Source: Dehalococcoidia bacterium (GTDB lineage: Bacteria; Chloroflexota; Dehalococcoidia; Dehalococcoidales; JAUWYK01). Taken from it: a stretch of 21,458 nt of DNA. Shown here in pieces: positions 7,539 to 13,373 of this stretch (within the stretch, counting starts at the first letter, position 1; each line of letters opens with the position of its first letter). The notes under the pieces are model-generated. The model was not told where the DNA came from, did not search any database, and worked only from the letters and a program-made list of their open reading frames with translations. The position numbers and the translations under genes are program-made. The stretch lies in assembly GCA_030615865.1 (NCBI GenBank), contig JAUWYK010000028.1, positions 1 to 21,458 of the forward strand, read 5' to 3'.

Positions 7539-8729
7539 CTAAACGCCTTCTGCTATCAATTCTCTGAGCGCGACTACCATCTCTGGTACGTCAATCTTCA
7601 CGGGACATCTTACCTTACACCTGCCACAAGTCAGACAGGTGTAAGCTATTGAAGCTGCCTTTTCTATATTCTGGCTAATCATTGCCGCCCAGACAGCACC
7701 AATGCCGGCAAAATACTTGTCTCCAAAATGACCGGCGGTTACGGCAAAGATAGGACACTCGTAGAGACAGCCACCACATCTCAGGCAATAGAGGGCTTGA
7801 CATAATATAGGATGTTTAGCTAATTCAGTCCTCCCAGCGTCCATAAAGATAACGTGTAGCTCCTTAGGACCGTGGGCTCCGTAGGTGGTTACCTTCTCAA
7901 TGTCGCCGGTTTTACTCGGACCAGACACTAGACTCACATAGGAGGGAACAGTATAATTAGCATACCTCCAGGTTACCTCGGCAACTTTAAACGCATCACC
8001 CAGGGTGGGAACTAATTTTTCCATACCAACAAGGGCAATGTGAACCGGTGGGGCACCGGTAGCCAGGCGAATATTCCCCTCATTCTCGATAAGGAATAAA
8101 GTTCCGGTATCAGCCGGCACCACATTGGCACCACTCATACCAATGTCCGCCTGGAAGTATTTCTCCCTGAGCAACTTTCTGGCGGTTGCCACCAGCGTTC
8201 CTATATCCGGCGGCAGCTCCTGTCCCGTAATCTTGGAGAAAAGCTGGGCAACATCTTCCTTGGGCACGTGAATTGCCGGCGAGAGGATGTGCATCGGTCT
8301 TGACCCCAATTTTTGAATGATAAACTCCCCTAAGTCAGTTTCATAAACCTCGTTACCATGTTCCTCCAGATGCTCTCGTAATTCAATCTCCTCCCCGGTC
8401 ATGCTCTTACCTTTGACGATTAGTTTGCCACTCCCCACCAGGTTGCCGATGATGTTCAGTGCATCATCGGCGGTTTTGGCTATATAGGCTTTACCCTTGT
8501 TTTCCTCGATAGCTTCACATGCCTGTTGGGCAAGTTTCTCCATCTCACCGATAGCTTTCTCCTTTATCTCCCTGACCTCCTCCGCCATCTTAATGGTATG
8601 AGGGAACTTCTTCAAAGCACTGTTGGTATTTGCCCTGTAGCTCTTAATTGCCCGGGATAAAGCAACCCTTATCCTGTCATTATGAGCGGCATCCATTATT
8701 TCCTTCTTGTATTCAGTGAAAACGGACAT
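7539..8729 (-). CDS. LUD-domain iron-sulfur protein (LutB-like)
   Basis: I start this gene at ATG 8729, which has GGAGGT eight bases upstream. An in-frame ATG at 8789 would overlap the preceding gene and add a tryptophan-rich tail that looks non-coding. The 396-residue protein has an N-terminal helical segment, a LUD domain over roughly residues 40-290, and a C-terminal ferredoxin module with C315/C318/C321/C325 (CLRCGGCLYECP) and C365/C368/C371/C375 (CLTCGRCKVRCP). The GGH/FAGIGAVW stretch between the clusters resembles LutB, the iron-sulfur LUD subunit of LutABC lactate oxidation. The usual LutB C-terminal extension and a LutC gene are missing. The CCG-domain gene ends four bases before it, so the two probably form an oxidoreductase. 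The substrate is unknown: lactate, malate or an electron carrier are possible. Confidence 0.85.
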   Translation of the reverse strand: MSVFTEYKKEIMDAAHNDRIRVALSRAIKSYRANTNSALKKFPHTIKMAEEVREIKEKAIGEMEKLAQQACEAIEENKGKAYIAKTADDALNIIGNLVGSGKLIVKGKSMTGEEIELREHLEEHGNEVYETDLGEFIIQKLGSRPMHILSPAIHVPKEDVAQLFSKITGQELPPDIGTLVATARKLLREKYFQADIGMSGANVVPADTGTLFLIENEGNIRLATGAPPVHIALVGMEKLVPTLGDAFKVAEVTWRYANYTVPSYVSLVSGPSKTGDIEKVTTYGAHGPKELHVIFMDAGRTELAKHPILCQALYCLRCGGCLYECPIFAVTAGHFGDKYFAGIGAVWAAMISQNIEKAASIAYTCLTCGRCKVRCPVKIDVPEMVVALRELIAEGV

Positions 8730-8733
8730 CTCT

Positions 8734-9741
8734 TTATACCTCCATCGCCATAGCCACGATTTGAGCCAGGTCAAGGACTTCCACGCCATCGATTTTTAGT
8801 TCTTTGAGTCCCTCCTTTAGCTGCATAATACATCCTGGGCAGTGAGTAACAATAATCTCGGCTCCGGTTTCAATCAATTCCTCGGTTCTGTTTACGGCTA
8901 GAATCTGGCTCAACTCAGGGAAGACGGCTTCAAATCCGCCCCCACCCCCACAACAGGTTGCCCACTCCCCTTTGGTCCAATCAGTTTCTACCAGCTCAAT
9001 ACCCTTAATAGCCCTCAGTATTTGGCGCGGTTCCTCTATCAGCCCCAGGTAACGGGCAAGCTGACACGGGTCATGATAGGTAACCTTAACCTCCCTGGGA
9101 AAGCGCAGTTCTCTGGACTGGATACCTTCTAGGACGACCTCTAAAAAATGCTTCACTTCTAAATCATATCCGTCAACACAATTGGGGATTAGGGCACGGA
9201 TGGTATAGGTGCACGAAGGAACGATACTAATAATTCGTTTCACACCCAGGGATTTTAGCTTTTTATACATCTCCTGAGCATTTTTGGCAAACTCGCTTTG
9301 TAATCCAATATAGTATAGCAGTCCCCCGCAGCACAGCTCATCATCAGCCAGATAGCCAAACTCAACCCCAAGGTTGCGCAGCACTTTAACCGCATCCCTC
9401 AGGGGTTGGCCATCAGAATCTCCGCCCTTGGCCAATACTTTACGGTACATCCCAGCAAGGTCAAGCCCCAGTTTCTTTTGAAAACTGGCAATGCTCATTG
9501 GCAGTTCAGTGCCAACTGCACTTTTATCCATCCTTCGTATCAGAGACATCAAGGATTCCAGCTCGCTGGTATACTGATATCCGCACCCGGCGAAAAATAT
9601 GGTCTCCCCTTTTGTGGGAAGGTTAAGGCCTTCAGCCCACTTGGCGCCTGTTCCCTTGGAAGCGCCTAATATATTATGCTTGGAGATAATGTTATCCGCC
9701 AGATAAACTAACCCCGGAGGAATCAATCTTTTTCCATCCAT
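8734..9741 (-). CDS. CCG-domain (Fe-S)-binding oxidoreductase, HdrB/LutA/GlpC-like
   Basis: The 335-residue protein has two CCG (cysteine-rich) domains. The first uses C53, C137-C138 and C177 (AGC ... CCGG ... PSC); the second uses C226 (HDPC), C263-C264 (CCGGGGG) and C301/C304 (HCPGC). Such domains bind unusual [4Fe-4S] or non-cubane clusters in heterodisulfide reductase HdrB, LutA and the glycolate and glycerol-3-phosphate dehydrogenase subunits. No ferredoxin motif is present in this chain; the ferredoxin module is in the next gene, so the two together rebuild the usual HdrD/GlcF/LutAB layout. It is the first gene of the long minus-strand operon, about 175 bases downstream of the predicted transcription start. 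GGGGGAA lies seven bases before the ATG. Its redox partner is not revealed by sequence. Confidence 0.86.
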   Translation of the reverse strand: MDGKRLIPPGLVYLADNIISKHNILGASKGTGAKWAEGLNLPTKGETIFFAGCGYQYTSELESLMSLIRRMDKSAVGTELPMSIASFQKKLGLDLAGMYRKVLAKGGDSDGQPLRDAVKVLRNLGVEFGYLADDELCCGGLLYYIGLQSEFAKNAQEMYKKLKSLGVKRIISIVPSCTYTIRALIPNCVDGYDLEVKHFLEVVLEGIQSRELRFPREVKVTYHDPCQLARYLGLIEEPRQILRAIKGIELVETDWTKGEWATCCGGGGGFEAVFPELSQILAVNRTEELIETGAEIIVTHCPGCIMQLKEGLKELKIDGVEVLDLAQIVAMAMEV

Positions 9742-9923
9742 GCTGTACTTCCCCCATCTTATTATTTTAGCTAGTCAGCAATTTGACTATGTCACTGGGT
9801 TTCTCAGCACGACCACCCTAGCAGTGGCAAAGGCTTCAACTTTAGATTTTGCTCTCCCGGTACTTCCCACAGTATAAGGTCGCCACCGGTAAAGTTAGCC
9901 ATTTTTAAGCCCACTTGAGAAAG

Positions 9924-9950
9924 ATTATAGCACCGCCCCTCCCTTGTCAA
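9924..9950 (-). promoter_or_regulatory. Predicted sigma-70-type promoter of the minus-strand operon
   Basis: Read on the minus strand, a perfect TTGACA (9950-9945) is followed after 15 bases by a perfect TATAAT (9929-9924). Both hexamers are consensus; the spacer is shorter than the optimal 17. Transcription would begin near 9917 and run into the CCG-domain gene at 9741, leaving an untranslated leader of about 175 bases. The -35 box lies inside one arm of an inverted repeat. Confidence 0.55.
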
Positions 9951-9978
9951 GTTGGGGATGTGACGCCAGCAACTTGAC
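9946..9978. repeat. 9-bp inverted repeat overlapping the operon -35 box (candidate operator)
   Basis: GTCAAGTTG at 9946-9954 and its exact reverse complement CAACTTGAC at 9970-9978 are separated by 15 bases. The left arm covers most of the minus-strand TTGACA box, so a dimeric protein bound here would be placed to control the operon. There is no T-run, which makes a terminator unlikely. Confidence 0.5.
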
Positions 9979-10015
9979 TTTGCCTCTAAACCGTAAGCCC
10001 TGGTTAGTTCCAAAG

Positions 10016-10036
10016 TACTATAGACAAGTTATAGTA
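10016..10036. repeat. 7-bp inverted repeat at the regulator promoter
   Basis: TACTATA (10016-10022) and TATAGTA (10030-10036) are exact inverted copies with a 7-base spacer that contains most of the predicted -35 box. A related half-site, TATACT, recurs at 10044-10049 in the -10 box. This could be an operator, for example for autoregulation, but the region is AT-rich and chance is possible. Confidence 0.35.
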
Positions 10037-10049
10037 TTTAAATTATACT
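10021..10049 (+). promoter_or_regulatory. Predicted promoter for the response regulator gene
   Basis: TAGACA (10021-10026) and TATACT (10044-10049) are separated by exactly 17 bases; each has five of six consensus positions. The leader to ATG 10160 would be about 105 bases. Confidence 0.5.
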
Positions 10050-10159
10050 GGTACCGAAGGATGACTTGCCAAATGATGAATATTAGTGTTAAACTATTAT
10101 GTCTAGTATTAAGTGGGGGGTAGACTGAGACTTTTAAGGTAATTGTCTAGAGGGGAACG

Positions 10160-10888
10160 ATGGAGAAAGTCGAAGTTTTCGTGATTGATAGTAATAGTCT
10201 ATTTCGTGAAGGTCTTCGCCAGGCTCTCAACCAGATAGAAGATATCGAAGTAGTGGGCGAGTGTAGCATTAATGATGAAGCTCTTGAATTGATTGCAAGC
10301 TTTTCCCCTGAGATAGTACTGCTGGACATAGGTTTGCCTTTACTCACCGGCTTGAAGTTAGGACGGCGGATAACCCAACGCTCACCCGGGATTTCAGTAA
10401 TTGTACTGACCCCTTACGAGGACGATGAGCAACTCTTCCAAGCAACTAAATCGGGAGCGGTATGTTATCTCAGTAAGGATGCTGATGTTGATGAAATAGC
10501 CCTAGCTATAAGGAGGGTACATCGGGGGGAGCACATTATCACTGAGACAGTACTGACTCGACCTAGGGTAGCAGAGAGAATGCTAAAGCAATTCCAGAGT
10601 CTTTCACTGATGGGCGTAGCTATGGAGACACTGGCTGCCCCGCTTACCCCCAGGGAGCTGGAGGTCCTCAGCTACGTAGCTCGTGGCTACATAAATAAGC
10701 AGATTGCACATAAGCTTTCTATCAGTGAGCAGACTATTAAAAATCACATGAGCTCTGTCCTGCGCAAGCTAGATGCTAATGACCGCACTCAGGCGGTAGT
10801 GCTGGCTATGCACTACGGTTGGATTTCCCTCGAGGTTAAAGAACCATCGGAGGAAGCTACAGCCCGCGCTTTCGAGCAGACAATATAG
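10160..10888 (+). CDS. NarL/LuxR-family response regulator
   Basis: The 242-residue protein has an N-terminal receiver domain (about residues 4-120) and a C-terminal LuxR helix-turn-helix (about 155-220, from LTPRELEVLSYVARG to the ANDRTQAVVLA segment). The predicted phosphoacceptor is D56 in LLDIGLP, with T84 and K106 as the conserved signalling residues. At the N-terminal acidic pocket the usual DD pair reads D10-S11 (VIDSN), so one Mg-binding acid is replaced. No histidine kinase gene is in the window. GAGGGGAA stands before the ATG. The HTH end and the bases past the stop are about 92% identical to the next gene. Its position between the metabolic operon and the pilus genes makes either a possible target, which is inference. 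Confidence 0.9.
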   Translation: MEKVEVFVIDSNSLFREGLRQALNQIEDIEVVGECSINDEALELIASFSPEIVLLDIGLPLLTGLKLGRRITQRSPGISVIVLTPYEDDEQLFQATKSGAVCYLSKDADVDEIALAIRRVHRGEHIITETVLTRPRVAERMLKQFQSLSLMGVAMETLAAPLTPRELEVLSYVARGYINKQIAHKLSISEQTIKNHMSSVLRKLDANDRTQAVVLAMHYGWISLEVKEPSEEATARAFEQTI

Positions 10889-10905
10889 AAGAGCAAAAAA
10901 TTCCT
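10681..10905 (+). repeat. Direct repeat copy A (LuxR HTH end plus 3' flank)
   Basis: These 225 bases align without gaps to 11349-11573. By hand count there are about 19 mismatches. The match covers the HTH-coding end, the stop codon and the AGAAGAGCAAAAAA sequence after it, so it is a DNA-level duplication or gene conversion tract rather than mere protein family similarity. Confidence 0.85.
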
Positions 10906-10910
10906 ATTAT

Positions 10911-10937
10911 AATTAAGCTAAAGGAGTTAATATTATG
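10911..10937 (+). repeat. Leader repeat copy A with a tiny upstream ORF
   Basis: This 27-base leader matches 11745-11770 except for two substitutions and a one-base indel. It ends in an ATG (10935-10937) preceded by AAAGGAG, opening a six-residue frame (MAREAR, stop at 10953-10955) that closes five bases before the next gene. A TATAAT hexamer lies just upstream at 10908-10913. Confidence 0.5.
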
Positions 10938-10955
10938 GCAAGGGAGGCGAGGTAG
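10935..10955 (+). other. Possible leader-peptide ORF (6 aa) before the membrane LuxR gene
   Basis: ATG with a good AAAGGAG site encodes MAREAR and stops four bases before ATG 10960. The purine-rich codons double as the ribosome binding site of the main gene, so the frame may be incidental. It is noted because an equivalent frame starts at the matching base of the pilB leader. Confidence 0.25.
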
Positions 10956-10959
10956 GGAC

Positions 10960-11556
10960 ATGGCCTCTGTTTCAAAGCTGGACAAGAGTTCCCCGGCGGA
11001 AGTTCCCGGGTCAGTTCGCAAGGAAGTCGAACAACTGGTTAACCAGAGAGCAGGAGAGAAAGCCAAAACTGCAAGGTGGGACCTCAACGTTGCAATACTG
11101 GCCTACGCATTTTTGGTTGCTATTGTAGTCCTACGGGAGGGGATTGCAACTGAGATTTTGGCGCTAATTGCCGTCTTTGGGTTAGCCATGGTCTGGTTCT
11201 TAGGATGGAGACGGGGGAAGCGATTATACAAGCTTTTCCGGAAGGAAGAATTAGACCAGCTTCAAGAGCTCTTGCGGGAAAGGAAAGCCGAAGCCTTCAT
11301 ATCATCACCTCTTACTCCGAGAGAGTTGGAAATCCTTAGACACATAGCTCGTGGCTACATGAATAAGCAGATTGCGGATAAACTTGGTATCAGTGAGCAG
11401 ACTATTAAAAATCACATGAGCTCTATCCTGCGCAAGCTAGATGCTAATGACCGCACTCAGGCGGTAGTGTTGGCTATGCACTACGGTTGGATTCCCCTCG
11501 AGGTTGAAGAACCATCGGAGTCAGCTACCCCCCGTGTTTTTGAGCGGACAATATAG
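10960..11556 (+). CDS. Membrane-anchored LuxR-type HTH protein
   Basis: The 198-residue protein has a charged cytoplasmic start, two predicted membrane helices (about residues 42-60 and 64-82) separated by a very short REGIATE turn, a basic helical linker (GWRRGKRLYKLFRKEELDQLQELLRERKAE), and a C-terminal LuxR HTH from LTPRELEILRHIARG at about residue 117. There is no receiver, kinase or ligand-binding domain. The HTH and the bases after the stop nearly duplicate the preceding response regulator, so both may bind the same DNA sites or form mixed dimers. GAGGT lies six bases before the ATG. It lies about 270 bases upstream of pilB, so control of pilus genes is plausible but not shown. Confidence 0.82.
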   Translation: MASVSKLDKSSPAEVPGSVRKEVEQLVNQRAGEKAKTARWDLNVAILAYAFLVAIVVLREGIATEILALIAVFGLAMVWFLGWRRGKRLYKLFRKEELDQLQELLRERKAEAFISSPLTPRELEILRHIARGYMNKQIADKLGISEQTIKNHMSSILRKLDANDRTQAVVLAMHYGWIPLEVEEPSESATPRVFERTI

Positions 11557-11573
11557 AAGAGCAAAAAACTCCT
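11349..11573 (+). repeat. Direct repeat copy B (LuxR HTH end plus 3' flank)
   Basis: Partner of 10681-10905, offset by 668 bases and ungapped. Identity stays high through the stop codon and 17 bases beyond, then drops sharply. Confidence 0.85.
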
Positions 11574-11744
11574 GCTGGCTAATCTTAAGCCTTGTCTGCT
11601 AGTTCCTCCCTACCTTCTCAACCTTGTAAAGCCCCGTACTTTAAGAAATCCCTAGGTAATAGGTTTAAATAAGCAGGAAGTAGGACTAGAGTACTAGTTG
11701 GAGAAACTAAAAGTAATATTGCTAACAAAGGAGTCTCCACTTAC

Positions 11745-11770
11745 AATTAGGCTAAAGGGTTAATATTGTG
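11745..11770 (+). repeat. Leader repeat copy B before pilB
   Basis: This 26-base copy of the leader at 10911-10937 keeps the AATTA-GCTAAAGG and TTAATATT blocks. The ATG that ends copy A is GTG here. Confidence 0.5.
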
Positions 11771-11821
11771 ACAAATGGCGAAACCAACCGTGGAGTCTGC
11801 ATACCAAGGGAGGTGGGTTAA
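11768..11821 (+). other. Possible leader-peptide ORF (17 aa) before pilB
   Basis: GTG after AAAGGG opens the frame VTNGETNRGVCIPREVG, with its TAA at 11819-11821, two bases before the pilB ATG. The last codons overlap the pilB ribosome binding site, so translation of this frame could affect pilB initiation. It is not in the pilB frame and has no known homologue. Confidence 0.3.
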
Positions 11822-11823
11822 CC

Positions 11824-13341
11824 ATGCTAGAATCACCTTCAACAGAGCCTGAGAAGAAGTTACTAAGGCATTCACCTGAGCCTGAGGCATTGCAATTAGT
11901 TCCTGAAGCAATGGCTAGAAGATATACAGCCATACCCCTAGCTGTGAAGGGCAATGCTCTACGGGTAGCTATAGCGAACCCAACCGATGTCTTTGCTCTG
12001 GAGGCTATGGCAACCCAGAGCCAGATGCGGATAGAGCCGGTGATAGCTGACGCTAAAGAAATTCAAGAGGCTATTGATTTCAATTATAAAGCCTACGACG
12101 AGATTGAAAAACAGATTTCTTATATCTCACTACCCGCTGAGGCAGTCGATGAAAGAATGACATTTGAGGCTGCTACTGATGCCCCGGTAGTTCAGGCGCT
12201 CAACCTTATTATTAGTGAGGCGGTTAAAGCCCGGGCATCTGATATTCACCTTGAGCCACAGGAGGAGAAACTGAGAGTACGCTATCGTATTGATGGCGCG
12301 CTTCATGATACGCTTTCTCTGCCTTTGGCGACAGGTGCTCCTCTTATTTCCCGAATTAAGATCCTGGCTAGTATGAATATTGCTGACCATCATCGCCCCC
12401 AGGACGGTCAGTTTTCACTCAAAGCTAAAGGCCGGCTGATAGATGTCAGGGTGGGAACTATCGATACTATCTACGGTGAGATGGCAACATTGCGTCTCCT
12501 TGACAAATCCATGGCTACTCTGGCTCTGTCTGAGCTAGGCTTTTCCCCTGGCAGCCTGGCAAAGTATGAAAATATACTTAAAGTTCCCTATGGCATGATT
12601 CTAATTAGCGGTCCTACCGGTGCCGGCAAAACTACTACTCTATATGCTTCGGTCAACTGCCTTGACTCCATCGGGCGGAACATCATTACCATTGAAGACC
12701 CTGTAGAGTATCGGTTTAAGGACATCAATCAGATTCAGATTAATCCTCGGGCTGGCCTTACCTTTGCCAGTGGATTAAGGTCAATAGTGCGCCTTGACCC
12801 GGATGTGATATTAGTTGGCGAGATACGTGATATCGAAACGGCTAATATTGCTATCCAGGCAGCTCTCACCGGGCATCTGGTGCTGTCTTCTATTCATGCT
12901 AATGATGCCGTGGGTATAATCTTCCGTCTCCTTGATTTGGGCATAGAGCCCTTTTTAGTAGCCTCGGCAGTTATTGGAGTTGTATCTCAACGAATGGTGC
13001 GTCGCGTCTGTTCTAATTGCTCTCGCCCCGTTGAAGTCCCGTTGATAGAGCGGGTGCCCTATAGCAAGGAAGTTGGTGAAGACAGAGCTGAATTCGTTTA
13101 TGGCAGCGGCTGTAAATCATGTGATAATACTGGCTACTTTGGGCGAACGGCAATGTTTGAGATTCTGCCTATGAGTGATGAGATAAGAATGATGCTACTT
13201 AACGGTGCTGCGGCTACCCAGATACGAGCCCAGGCAATTAAGGAAGGCATGGCACCCTTACTGAAGGACGGCATGCTCAAGGTAAAAGCGGACATCACCA
13301 CCCCTTCTGAGGTCCTGCGTAATGCCTACTCGGTAGACTAG
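11824..13341 (+). CDS. pilB: Type IV pilus extension ATPase PilB (GspE family)
   Basis: The 505-residue hexameric ATPase should power pilin polymerisation from the cytoplasmic face. It has an N-terminal GspE/MshEN-type domain (about residues 15-95), Walker A GPTGAGKTTT near 263, the Asp box IITIEDPVE, Walker B LDPDVILVGEIRD near 325-337, and the His box TGHLVLSSIHAND. A zinc tetracysteine (C396/C399 and C430/C433) is typical of PilB/GspE and absent from PilT. The N-terminus is short: the usual first subdomain is missing and the protein begins at the second half of the N-terminal region. GGGAGGTG before the ATG supports the start. It heads the pilus operon, with pilC 29 bases downstream. Confidence 0.93.
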   Translation: MLESPSTEPEKKLLRHSPEPEALQLVPEAMARRYTAIPLAVKGNALRVAIANPTDVFALEAMATQSQMRIEPVIADAKEIQEAIDFNYKAYDEIEKQISYISLPAEAVDERMTFEAATDAPVVQALNLIISEAVKARASDIHLEPQEEKLRVRYRIDGALHDTLSLPLATGAPLISRIKILASMNIADHHRPQDGQFSLKAKGRLIDVRVGTIDTIYGEMATLRLLDKSMATLALSELGFSPGSLAKYENILKVPYGMILISGPTGAGKTTTLYASVNCLDSIGRNIITIEDPVEYRFKDINQIQINPRAGLTFASGLRSIVRLDPDVILVGEIRDIETANIAIQAALTGHLVLSSIHANDAVGIIFRLLDLGIEPFLVASAVIGVVSQRMVRRVCSNCSRPVEVPLIERVPYSKEVGEDRAEFVYGSGCKSCDNTGYFGRTAMFEILPMSDEIRMMLLNGAAATQIRAQAIKEGMAPLLKDGMLKVKADITTPSEVLRNAYSVD

Positions 13342-13356
13342 TGCCCGGCCTTTTAA

Positions 13357-13373
13357 GGGGGTGAAGTTAAATA
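13357..13373 (+). promoter_or_regulatory. Shine-Dalgarno and ATA start of pilC
   Basis: GGGGGTG (13357-13363) is followed after seven bases by ATA (13371-13373). The in-frame TAA immediately before the ATA fixes this as the earliest possible start. Confidence 0.65.

Larger units (their letters stand above)
9742..10159. promoter_or_regulatory. Divergent intergenic control region
   Basis: This 418-base region separates the minus-strand metabolic operon from the plus-strand regulator genes. It holds one candidate promoter on each strand, a 9-bp inverted repeat at 9946-9978 and a 7-bp inverted repeat at 10016-10036. In the operon leader a possible bulged hairpin lies at 9793-9826 (CACT pairing with AGTG, and GGGT with ACCC). 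A 69-codon minus-strand frame at 9804-10013 has no recognisable content and I do not call it a gene. Confidence 0.6.
11574..11823 (+). other. Intergenic region before pilB
   Basis: About 250 bases without a clear gene. It contains the second copy of the leader repeat (11745-11770), a 17-codon frame that starts in it and ends two bases before pilB, and the GGGAGGTG ribosome binding site of pilB. I see no convincing -35/-10 pair and no clear terminator hairpin, although a promoter for the pilus operon could be here. Confidence 0.4.

Noticed and set aside
8730..8789. N-terminal extension of the LUD gene to ATG 8789
   Set aside because: It overlaps the CCG gene, encodes an unusual tryptophan-rich stretch, and a GGAGGT site points to ATG 8729.
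9804..10013. 69-codon minus-strand frame in the divergent intergenic region
   Set aside because: Composition and sequence resemble no protein, it overlaps the operon promoter and its inverted repeat, and it has no clear ribosome site.
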